From contig JANNQL010000223.1 in NCBI GenBank assembly GCA_031400755.1, positions 1-8,353 on the forward strand: a DNA stretch of 8,353 nt, given 5' to 3'. This document shows positions 1-6,542 of this stretch, one piece after another. The stretch comes from VMSU01 sp031400755 (GTDB lineage Bacteria; Desulfobacterota; Desulfobulbia; Desulfobulbales; VMSU01). A program made the position numbers and the translations under genes. The notes beneath the pieces are model-generated. The model was not told the origin of the DNA. It did not search any database and was given only the letters and a program-made list of their open reading frames with translations. The stretch's first letter is position 1; every line of letters starts with the position of its first letter.

Positions 1-1
1 G

Positions 2-1516
2 CATCTGGCCGTGTATCCGGATGACCTTAATAACTATTGCGACTGGGTCAGCCAGTCGGTCCACCAGATCGTCCAGTTGCGCGGTTTTACCAATGTTAAA
101 TATCTCTTTATGTTTACCGAACCGTCAGACCGCTTTGGCGATACGCCGCGGGCCAAAAAGACCTGGGACTATTACAAGGAAGTGCTGCAAGCCGCCCATA
201 AGCGTCTGCTTGATGATGGCCGTAGGGACCTGGTGAAGATCATTGGCCCCAACACCTCTCAGACCAGTGCCGCGACGTGGCTGGACCAATCCATAGCGGA
301 GCTGGATGGCGTTATCGATATCTATGCGACGCACACCTATAATTTGACTACCTATCAGGATTGGTATGCGCTGGCGGTCAATGTCAGAGATAAGGTGGCG
401 AAGACCGGCAAGCCCTTCTGGATTGATGAATATGGGGTCCAGGATATTGATCTCAGAAAGAGCGGTCAGTATGGCACGATCATCGCGCTGGCCAATGCCG
501 CTTTTTTGAATGCGGGCGCCCAATCTTCGCTCCTTTGGCTGCTGGGTGACCAGTACTATCCCACGCCGATTAAGCACATCACCAACGGCGATTCATTCCA
601 GGATGGCAAGCACAGTTGGGGGCTATTCCCCTGGCTGCCTGAAAGCCAGACAGTCAGGCCTGGGTGGCATGCCTTCAGGATGCTGGCCCGGCTCATGGGG
701 CAAGCTGGAGCCAAGGTCTTGCAGACCAAGGGGCCTGCCGATTTGCCGGTCGCGGCTGTCAAGGAGGCAGGAGGGGGGCTCAGCGTTTTAGTGGTAAATG
801 TAAGCAAGGAAACAAAGGATGTGGCGATTGATTTTTCGAGTGAGGCGCTTCGTCCTTTGTATCGCTATGTCTATAGCCCGGAGGGCAAGCCTTTTGTTCA
901 TGCCGGTAGGGAAGCTGTGCCGGAGCAGACAGGCGCCGGGCGATCAATTCATGATGCGCTTCTTCCGGGTGAGGTGGTCATCTTTAGCACCCGGGAACCA
1001 GAGCCTGAGGGGCTGGGAGCCGATTCCGACAAGCAGGCAGAGGACGGTCCTGCGCAGTCCTCCCTGGCGGACGGCAGTGAGAACCTTGCCTCCCATCAAC
1101 AGGTGGAGGCCTCAAGCTTTGATCCTGACTGGCCAGCCGCCAACGTGACGGATGGCCAACGGTTGACCGCATGGCATTCGGTGGGCAGGAGACAAAGCCA
1201 GCCGGAGTATCTGATTATCGACTTGGGTAAGCCCTTTCAAGTGCAGCAGGTGCAGATATTTCCAGGATATGATGGAAATGGGGGCGGCGGCATTGTCTTG
1301 CCCGAGGCCATTAAGATTAGTGTCTCTGCGGATAAAAAGCGTTGGCGGCGGATTTCGGTCAAGGACAAAGCCTTAAAGGCTAACGAGGTTTTCATCGCCT
1401 CATTTCCAACGCAAACTGCCCGCTATGTGAAAATTGACAGCAAGGCCGCACGTCAATCGCAAGCGGACAGTTTTTTTCGGTCGCGGTTAGGTGAGGTGAA
1501 GGTGTTTGGCCGATGA
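2..1516 (+). CDS. Glycoside hydrolase, clan GH-A type, with C-terminal F5/8C (CBM32-like) domain; 5' partial
   Basis: The reading frame is open to the left edge (His-Leu-Ala precede the first possible start, GTG at 11), so this is the 3' part of a larger gene; residue numbers below count from that GTG. Residues about 1-225 look like the second half of a TIM barrel of clan GH-A (GH5/GH39-like): Glu37 in FMFTEP is the likely acid/base, His108 in ATHTY lies in a typical barrel strand, and Glu140 in PFWIDEYG is the likely nucleophile. Residues about 230-326 resemble the small beta domain often packed on such barrels. A polar, acidic linker (about 329-357) leads to residues 358-501, which have the layout of a discoidin/F5/8C carbohydrate-binding domain (NLAS start, VTDG, TAWHS, YLIIDLG, ARYVKI, LGEVKVFG end). 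It probably cleaves an extracellular or envelope polysaccharide; the substrate is not readable. The acid/base Glu follows Thr, not the usual Asn. A signal peptide, if present, is outside the window. Confidence 0.85.
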   Translation, partial: HLAVYPDDLNNYCDWVSQSVHQIVQLRGFTNVKYLFMFTEPSDRFGDTPRAKKTWDYYKEVLQAAHKRLLDDGRRDLVKIIGPNTSQTSAATWLDQSIAELDGVIDIYATHTYNLTTYQDWYALAVNVRDKVAKTGKPFWIDEYGVQDIDLRKSGQYGTIIALANAAFLNAGAQSSLLWLLGDQYYPTPIKHITNGDSFQDGKHSWGLFPWLPESQTVRPGWHAFRMLARLMGQAGAKVLQTKGPADLPVAAVKEAGGGLSVLVVNVSKETKDVAIDFSSEALRPLYRYVYSPEGKPFVHAGREAVPEQTGAGRSIHDALLPGEVVIFSTREPEPEGLGADSDKQAEDGPAQSSLADGSENLASHQQVEASSFDPDWPAANVTDGQRLTAWHSVGRRQSQPEYLIIDLGKPFQVQQVQIFPGYDGNGGGGIVLPEAIKISVSADKKRWRRISVKDKALKANEVFIASFPTQTARYVKIDSKAARQSQADSFFRSRLGEVKVFGR

Positions 1517-1550
1517 GGCATTATTGTGCTGTGTCAACTCTGAGGGTCTA

Positions 1551-1775
1551 AGGACTGAGGACTGAGTGAAGATTATGCCGTCCCTCAGTCATCAGGGACT
1601 TGGAAGTTATCAAAGTACCGTTTAAGCTTTTCCGTCATACCAGCATGATTTTAGCTGGTATCCAGCAAAGAACCTAGATTCCAGCTAAAACCATGCCGGA
1701 ATGACGAGGCTTCGATATTTAATAAACGATATTTTAGTATTTTCCAAGTCCCTAAGTCGCTCAGCACTCAGTCCT
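1551..1775. repeat. Outer inverted repeat of heptamer type flanking the first MITE-like element
   Basis: The left arm at 1551-1568 contains two tandem copies of the heptamer AGGACTG, ending in AGGACTGAGTG (1558-1568). The right arm CACTCAGTCCT (1765-1775) is its exact 11-bp reverse complement. The 160-bp element at 1594-1753 lies between the arms, so the element may have inserted into an older palindromic repeat. A similar heptamer-and-reverse-complement arrangement occurs at 3952-4062 with a different heptamer. Nothing coding is seen between 1517 and 1812. Confidence 0.6.
1594..1753. mobile_element. MITE-like element, copy 1 (160 bp)
   Basis: The element is bounded by perfect 10-bp inverted ends, AGGGACTTGG at 1594 and CCAAGTCCCT ending at 1753. 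The inverted match extends imperfectly over 30 bp (1594-1623 against 1724-1753, 24 of 30 positions by eye). The interior folds as CGTCAT (1633-1638) paired with ATGACG (1701-1706), enclosing a hairpin ATACCAGC/GCTGGTAT (1637-1644 / 1654-1661) and a second hairpin ATTCCAGC/GCCGGAAT with one mismatch (1678-1685 / 1695-1702). It has no ORF, as expected for a non-autonomous element. A second 160-bp copy in the same orientation is at 6123-6282. No clear target-site duplication is visible, though both copies are followed by AAGT. Confidence 0.8.
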
Positions 1776-1795
1776 GATCCACTCACACAACAGTC

Positions 1796-1802
1796 AAAGG
1801 GA
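1796..1802 (+). promoter_or_regulatory. Ribosome binding site for the first phosphodiesterase
   Basis: AAAGGGA lies 10 bases before the ATG at 1813 and supports that start over the in-frame ATG at 1828. Starting at 1813 or at 1828 leaves the hydrophobic leader intact in either case. Confidence 0.5.
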
Positions 1803-1812
1803 AACGCAAATT

Positions 1813-3930
1813 ATGCCCGTTTGTAGTATGTCCATCTTCCTTTGCATATTCGTCACGGCGTCGCTCATGGCGCCTGTGGCGGTTCAGGCCTATATTGGGC
1901 CTGGCGCCGGCTTCGCTCTGGTTTCTTCATTTTTTGTCCTGATCATTGCCGCCCTGTTGGCCGCATTCAGCATCCTGACCCTGCCGATTCGTGCCACCTA
2001 TCTTTTTTTTCGGCGTCGTAAAATCTTAAAAAATATGAAGGCCAAGCGGGTCATTGTCGTTGGTTTCGATGGCCTGGACCCCGTGCTCTGCCGTCAGTTC
2101 ATGGCCGAAGGCAAGCTGCCGAACCTGGCGCGTTTGGCCAATGCCGGCAGCTTTATGCCGCTTTCCACCACCACCCCTTCTATCTCACCGGTGGCTTGGT
2201 CAACCTTTGCCACTGGCGTCAATCCTGGCAAGCACAGTATCTTTGATTTTTTCACCCGTAACCCCAAGAACTATCAGCCGGTGCTGTCTTCGGCACTGAT
2301 CTCCTCTGCCAAAAAGAAGAAGGGCCTCGGCCCCTTTACCTTCACGTCACAGAAGGCCACCGTCAGCCTGCTGCGCAAGAGTACCTCGTTCTGGAAAATT
2401 CTGGGGGGGAGCAAGATCTTCAGCACCGTGCTGCGGGTGCCGATCACCTTTCCGCCTGAGAAATTTTACGGGGCCTGCCTGTCGGCCATGTGCGCCCCGG
2501 ACCTGCGCGGCACCCAGGGCAGCTTTACCCTGCTTACTGCCGCTCCCAAAGGGCACGGCCCCGGCAAGGGCACGGTCATCCATTTTACGGTCAGCGACAA
2601 CTCTTTCACGGTGGACATCCCCGGACCGGACTTGGCCCTAGACGGCAAAGTCCAGGCCGTGACCGTCCAGGTCTTGGGCCGTATCAATCAGGCGGACGGG
2701 GTTGTCACCCTAGTCATCGGCGACGAGACCCTGACCTTGTCCAAGGGCAGCTATTCGCCATGGACGCCGCTGCTTTTTAAGGCTGGCCGCAAGACGGTCC
2801 ACGGTATCGCCCGTTTTCTGGTGACTGAAATCACGCACTGCCTCTCGATCTATGTGACGCCGATCAATATCGACCCGGAACACCCTTCACTACCCATCAG
2901 CCATCCCTTTTATTATTCCATCTGTCTTGCCAAGCTGCACGGTCCCTTTGCCACCCTGGGACTGGCTGAGGACACCTGGGCCTTAAACGAAGATATTATC
3001 GATGAAGGGGCCTTTTTGACCCAAGCCTACGATATCTGTCAGGAACGGGAAACCGCCTTTCTTGACAGCTTGGGCAAGACCAGGGAGGGCCTGCTGGTCA
3101 ATGTCTTCGATACTACAGATCGTATCCAGCATATGTTTTTCCGCTATCTTGACGAAGGGCACCCGGCCAACGAAGGCAGGGAGGGCCTCCAGCAAAACGC
3201 CATTGTCGAGGTCTACGAGCGCTCTGATCGGCTGGTCGGCCGGATTTTGGAGTCGATTGCCGACCAGGACCTGTTGCTGATCATCTCTGATCACGGCTTT
3301 AAGGCCTTCAAGTGGGGGGTGAATCTCAACACCTGGCTTTGGCAGGAAGGCTATCTGGTGCTAAAGGATGGGGCGCAGCCTGGGGCGGAATGGCTGGCCG
3401 ATGTCGATTGGGCCCAAACCAGGGCCTATGCCTTTGGCCTGGCCGGCATCTTCATCAACACCCACGGCCGGGAACGGTTAGGCGTGGTCAAGCCCGGCCC
3501 TGAAAAACAGGCCCTGCTCCTGGAACTGCAAGGGCGGCTTGCAGGCCTGATTGATCCGGCCAGAAACGTCAGGCCCATCAACCGGGCGATCCTGGCCAGC
3601 CAGGCGCTGTCCGGCCCCTATGTCAAAGAGGCGCCGGATATTTTTGCTGGCTATAGCGAGGGCTACCGGGTAAGCTGGAACAGCGCCATCGGCAAGATTT
3701 CAGACCAGGTCATTGAACCAAACCGCAAGCGCTGGAGCGGCGATCATTGCCTTGATCCAACGCTTGTGCCTGGCGTTATCTTCTCCAACTGGCTGATTGA
3801 CGATGCGGCCCCAGCCCTGATGGACCTGGCACCGACCATTCTGGACGTCTTCGGCCTTCCGAAACCGAAATTTCAGGATGGCAGGGTGCTGGCCATGAGC
3901 CGACCGTCAGGCGACCGCCACAATTCATAA
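1813..3930 (+). CDS. Membrane-anchored type I phosphodiesterase / nucleotide pyrophosphatase (alkaline phosphatase superfamily)
   Basis: This 705-residue protein has two hydrophobic N-terminal segments (about 5-26 and 34-62) separated by a YIGPGAG motif and followed by RRRK and KNMKAKR. The catalytic domain runs from about residue 79. By comparison with the NPP family, Asp86 (GFDGLD), Asp436 and His440 (DRIQH), Asp493-His494 (SDHGF) and His645 (WSGDH) would bind two metals, probably zinc, and Ser125 (SISPVAW) is the candidate nucleophile in the position of the NPP threonine. All ligands are present, so it is probably active as a phosphodiesterase or phosphatase; the substrate is unknown. The basic stretch after the second membrane segment predicts a cytoplasmic catalytic domain by the positive-inside rule. 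A long insert (about 150-390) between the nucleophile and the DRIQH motif is shared with the downstream paralogue. Start chosen at the ATG with an upstream AAAGGGA. Confidence 0.88.
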   Translation: MPVCSMSIFLCIFVTASLMAPVAVQAYIGPGAGFALVSSFFVLIIAALLAAFSILTLPIRATYLFFRRRKILKNMKAKRVIVVGFDGLDPVLCRQFMAEGKLPNLARLANAGSFMPLSTTTPSISPVAWSTFATGVNPGKHSIFDFFTRNPKNYQPVLSSALISSAKKKKGLGPFTFTSQKATVSLLRKSTSFWKILGGSKIFSTVLRVPITFPPEKFYGACLSAMCAPDLRGTQGSFTLLTAAPKGHGPGKGTVIHFTVSDNSFTVDIPGPDLALDGKVQAVTVQVLGRINQADGVVTLVIGDETLTLSKGSYSPWTPLLFKAGRKTVHGIARFLVTEITHCLSIYVTPINIDPEHPSLPISHPFYYSICLAKLHGPFATLGLAEDTWALNEDIIDEGAFLTQAYDICQERETAFLDSLGKTREGLLVNVFDTTDRIQHMFFRYLDEGHPANEGREGLQQNAIVEVYERSDRLVGRILESIADQDLLLIISDHGFKAFKWGVNLNTWLWQEGYLVLKDGAQPGAEWLADVDWAQTRAYAFGLAGIFINTHGRERLGVVKPGPEKQALLLELQGRLAGLIDPARNVRPINRAILASQALSGPYVKEAPDIFAGYSEGYRVSWNSAIGKISDQVIEPNRKRWSGDHCLDPTLVPGVIFSNWLIDDAAPALMDLAPTILDVFGLPKPKFQDGRVLAMSRPSGDRHNS

Positions 3931-3951
3931 CAAGTAACGGCTCAGGTTGTT

Positions 3952-4062
3952 TAGGCTGAAGGCTGAAGACTGTTAGCAAAAGAGAACAGAGAAAGGCAAG
4001 GGCAGTAATCTCTTTTATATTGTAAAAGTACCGCCTGCCCTACAGCCTAATAGCCTTCAGTC
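3952..4062. repeat. Nested palindromic repeat with heptamer arms
   Basis: The left arm (3952-3972) carries a tandem heptamer GGCTGAA followed by GACTG; the right arm (4043-4062) reads as its imperfect reverse complement (GACTGAAGGC, then TAGGCTG). Inside are AGGGCAG/CTGCCCT (3999-4005 / 4035-4041) and CTTTTA/TAAAAG (4012-4017 / 4023-4028), so three palindromes are nested around one centre. It fills most of the gap between the two phosphodiesterase genes. It could form a long hairpin in RNA and weaken read-through, but it has no T-tract of a classical terminator. Probably a dispersed intergenic repeat. Confidence 0.6.
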
Positions 4063-4106
4063 TATCGATCTGAGCAGTTACCGTAACAAGTTCTATCGAA
4101 AAAAGC

Positions 4107-6098
4107 ATGAACAGAAGAGAATTCATCGCCAAATCCGCTATCCTTGGTATAGGCGCCAGTTTGGGGCCGACGGCGGACATCTTGGCCGCTACAGTTAAAA
4201 GAAGGCAGAAGACCCTGGTCCTTGGCATCGACGGCATGGACATCAAGCTGGCCACCTCCTTCATGCGTTTGGGACTCTTGCCCAATTTCAGTAAACTCGC
4301 CCAGACCGGCAGTCTGACCACGGTTGGAACCAGCTTTCCGCCCCAAAGTCCGGTGGTCTGGTCGTCGTTTAGTGTTGGGGCCTGGCCTGCCGTGCATGGC
4401 ATCTATGATTTCATCCACCGCGACCCGGCCACCATGGCCCCCTATCTCTCCACCTCCCAGGTCACGGCCCCCGAAAAAATCTTCACCATCGGCGGCTTTG
4501 AGATCCCCCTGTCGGCTGGCAAGGTGAGCAATTTGCGCAAGGGCCGACCCTTCTGGGATTACCTGGCTGATTACGATATTCCGACCACCATCCACAAGAT
4601 GCCCGGCAACTTTCCCTGTCTGCATGACAAGGTTGATATGATCTCCGGCATGGGCACCCCGGACCTGCGCGGCGGCTATGGCAGTTTCACCCTGTTTACT
4701 ACCTCCTCCCCGGCCAACGCCGACAAGATTACCGGCGGTACGGTGGTGCCCATAGAATTTCAAGACGATTATGCCGAGGCCCTGCTTCCCGGTCCGGACA
4801 ACACCTTGCGGGTGGGACACCCGGCCGCCACCATCCCGATCAGTATCTGGCGCGACCGGACCAATCCGGTGGTCCGCCTCCTCATCCAGGGCCAGGAGTT
4901 TGTCTTGAACCAAGGAAATTGGACCGGCTGGCTGCATCTCTCTTTTACCATGCTGAACCATCTCTCCGAGGTCAAGGGCATCTGCAAGCTCTATGTCAAG
5001 AGCGTTCATCCCGAGTTCAGCCTGTATGTCACGCCGATCGAAATCGATCCGGCCGCCCCGGTGCTGCCTATTTTTTCCTCCCCGGCCTATGGCAAGGACT
5101 TAGCGCGTCACTTGGGTCCCTTTCACACCAAGGGCCTGCCGGAGGACACCAAGGCCCTGTCCTATGACATCCTCGATAATGGTGAATATCTGGACCAGGC
5201 CTACCAAGTCATTGACGAAAGCCGCCTGGGGATGGAATACGAGATCTCTAAGCTGGCCCGTCTGGACGAGGGCCTGCTGTTCTACTATTTTTCCAGCCTA
5301 GACCAGGACAGCCATATGTTCTGGCGGACCATCGATCCGGAGAGCCCGCTCTATACCGAAGAGCTGGACCGCCAGTACGGCCATACCTTGAAGGACCTCT
5401 ATATCGAAATGGACAAATGCCTGGGGCGGGCCATGAATACCTTCGATATCCACGATCCGAATCTTCACATGCTGGTCATGTCCGACCATGGTTTCGGGCC
5501 CTTCCGCCGCCAGGTCAATCTCAACTCCTGGCTGTACGAGCAGGGCTTTATGGCGCTTAACGACAGCGGGGGGGACATTGAAGAAGGCGAATATTTCGCC
5601 AATGTCAATTGGGACAAGACCGCAGCCTACGCTCTGGGCATCAACGCCATCTATCTGAACCTGGCGGGGCGGGAACGCTTCGGCAGTCTGAGCAGCGGCC
5701 AAGCCAACTCGGTGCTGGCCAAGGTCAGCCAAGGGTTGCTTGCCCTGCGCGACCCCAAGAATGGGCACAAGGTGGTGACCAATGTCTTGCTGGTGCCGGA
5801 GGCTGAAAAACAGGCCAACCCCCATGCCCCGGACCTGATTGTCGGTTGGAACCTGGGCTACCGGACCTCATGGACCAGCATCCTGGGCAGTTTTGCCCGG
5901 GAGACGATCACGGACAATGATGACCGCTGGAGCGGCGACCACTGCATTGATCCGGCGCTCGTTCCGGCCATCCTGTTCAGCAACCGGAAGATCACCAAGC
6001 CCATGCCAACGATAGTCGATATCACCGCCACCATTTTGTCGGAATATGGTATTCCCATCCCTAGCTCCATGACTGGCGGCTCTTTATACCGGGCGTGA
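4107..6098 (+). CDS. Tat-exported type I phosphodiesterase / nucleotide pyrophosphatase (alkaline phosphatase superfamily)
   Basis: This 663-residue protein begins with a twin-arginine signal (NRREFIAKSA, then a mildly hydrophobic stretch ending near LAA at 26-28), predicting export of the folded metalloenzyme to the periplasm, where it may be soluble or held by an uncleaved signal. The metal-site residues are complete: Asp42 (GIDGMD), candidate nucleophile Ser81 (QSPVVW), Asp399 and His403 (LDQDSH), Asp460-His461 (SDHGF) and His612 (WSGDH). It is a clear paralogue of the upstream gene: shared blocks include PDLRG..GSFTL, LYVTPI.IDP, LNSWL/LNTWL and RWSGDHC.DP.LVP. A two-metal phosphodiester or phosphomonoester hydrolase on an envelope substrate is likely; the substrate is unknown. 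The upstream ribosome binding site is weak (GAAAAAAG), but the Tat motif directly after the ATG fixes the start. Confidence 0.88.
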   Translation: MNRREFIAKSAILGIGASLGPTADILAATVKRRQKTLVLGIDGMDIKLATSFMRLGLLPNFSKLAQTGSLTTVGTSFPPQSPVVWSSFSVGAWPAVHGIYDFIHRDPATMAPYLSTSQVTAPEKIFTIGGFEIPLSAGKVSNLRKGRPFWDYLADYDIPTTIHKMPGNFPCLHDKVDMISGMGTPDLRGGYGSFTLFTTSSPANADKITGGTVVPIEFQDDYAEALLPGPDNTLRVGHPAATIPISIWRDRTNPVVRLLIQGQEFVLNQGNWTGWLHLSFTMLNHLSEVKGICKLYVKSVHPEFSLYVTPIEIDPAAPVLPIFSSPAYGKDLARHLGPFHTKGLPEDTKALSYDILDNGEYLDQAYQVIDESRLGMEYEISKLARLDEGLLFYYFSSLDQDSHMFWRTIDPESPLYTEELDRQYGHTLKDLYIEMDKCLGRAMNTFDIHDPNLHMLVMSDHGFGPFRRQVNLNSWLYEQGFMALNDSGGDIEEGEYFANVNWDKTAAYALGINAIYLNLAGRERFGSLSSGQANSVLAKVSQGLLALRDPKNGHKVVTNVLLVPEAEKQANPHAPDLIVGWNLGYRTSWTSILGSFARETITDNDDRWSGDHCIDPALVPAILFSNRKITKPMPTIVDITATILSEYGIPIPSSMTGGSLYRA

Positions 6099-6105
6099 AA
6101 GAGTG

Positions 6106-6125
6106 CCTTGGCATAATGCCCAAGG
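6106..6125 (+). terminator. Possible hairpin after the second phosphodiesterase
   Basis: CCTTGGCA and TGCCCAAGG pair around a TAA loop with one bulged C, starting 7 bases after the stop codon. No T-tract follows, so factor-independent termination is doubtful. Its 3' arm overlaps the first bases of the MITE-like element at 6123. Confidence 0.3.
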
Positions 6126-6282
6126 GACTTGGAAGTTATAAAAGTACCGTTTCTCTTTGCCGTCATACCAGCATGGTTCTAGCTGGTATCCAGCGAAAAA
6201 ACTGGATTCCCGCTCAAAATCATTGCGGGAATGACGGCGTTTCGTGACTTGGCAAACGGTATTCAGTATTTACCAAGTCCCT
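6123..6282. mobile_element. MITE-like element, copy 2 (160 bp)
   Basis: It has the same 10-bp inverted ends as copy 1 (AGGGACTTGG at 6123, CCAAGTCCCT ending at 6282) and the same length. The first 30 bases differ from copy 1 at one position. The interior core is better preserved here: CCGTCAT/ATGACGG (6160-6166 / 6231-6237) encloses two perfect 8-bp hairpins, ATACCAGC/GCTGGTAT (6165-6172 / 6182-6189) and ATTCCCGC/GCGGGAAT (6206-6213 / 6225-6232). It lies between the second phosphodiesterase and the 61-aa gene and so splits the cluster; it may supply a transcript hairpin or a processing site. No ORF. Confidence 0.8.
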
Positions 6283-6342
6283 AAGTTGTATTGTGAAATC
6301 GGTTGCGTGATGCGAAAGTTGAAGGGGTAAACAACAAGGTCG

Positions 6343-6348
6343 AAGGAG
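6343..6348 (+). promoter_or_regulatory. Ribosome binding site of the 61-aa gene
   Basis: AAGGAG sits 6 bases before the ATG at 6355. This near-consensus site is the main support that so short a frame is a real gene, and it separates it from an overlapping frame that starts at 6303. Confidence 0.7.
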
Positions 6349-6354
6349 CAGAGT

Positions 6355-6540
6355 ATGTCAAAGATAAAAATCGAAGCGGAACTTTACGACCGGCTGAAGG
6401 ACTGCTCGGTCATTGTCGGTTACTCATCGGTCGAAGAATTCATCATCCATGTCCTGGAAAAGGAGGTCGCCCTGATCGAAGAGGCTGAGGACGACCCGGA
6501 TGTCAAGGAGCGTCTCAAGGGGCTGGGCTATATTTCATAA
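6355..6540 (+). CDS. Small ribbon-helix-helix-like protein (61 aa)
   Basis: The order is strand (KIKIEAEL, 3-10), helix (YDRLKDCSVIVG, 11-22), turn (YSS), helix (VEEFIIHVLEKEVALIEEA, 26-44), which matches the short beta-alpha-alpha plan of ribbon-helix-helix proteins, including the GYSSVEEF turn typical of them. An acidic linker (EEAEDDPD) leads to KERLKGLGYIS. The LGYI-type tail recalls the C-termini of many sulfatase/phosphodiesterase family proteins. It has a strong ribosome binding site and is followed after 2 bases by the membrane-protein gene, so the two are probably co-translated. Possible roles are a DNA-binding regulator of this operon or a small partner of the phosphodiesterases; the sequence does not decide. 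The N-terminal strand has few basic residues for DNA contact. Confidence 0.75.
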   Translation: MSKIKIEAELYDRLKDCSVIVGYSSVEEFIIHVLEKEVALIEEAEDDPDVKERLKGLGYIS

Positions 6541-6542
6541 CC

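Noticed and set aside
1580..1599. GTCCCT/AGGGAC hairpin as a terminator of the hydrolase gene
   Set aside because: The stem is only 6 bp, has no T-tract, and its 3' arm is the end of the MITE-like element, so it is more simply a by-product of the insertion site.
4062..5009. Long antisense frame of 315 codons on the - strand
   Set aside because: It lies wholly opposite the 5' part of the Tat-exported phosphodiesterase, whose motifs are unmistakable; the antisense protein is low in complexity and shows no domain.
5298..5825. Antisense frame of 175 codons on the - strand
   Set aside because: It is opposite the SDHGF and LNSWL region of the second phosphodiesterase and has no ribosome binding site or recognisable motif.
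6249..6272. TTGGCA as a possible -35 box upstream of the 61-aa gene
   Set aside because: No acceptable -10 box follows at 16-18 bases, and the bases belong to the inverted end of the MITE-like element.
1594..6282. The two repeat copies as CRISPR repeats or ends of one composite transposon
   Set aside because: There is no spacing array, and no transposase gene lies between the copies; only the two phosphodiesterase genes do.
6303..6488. 61-codon + strand frame overlapping the RHH-like gene
   Set aside because: The start has no ribosome binding site and the residues are composition noise, while the frame starting at 6355 has AAGGAG and a coherent small-protein fold.
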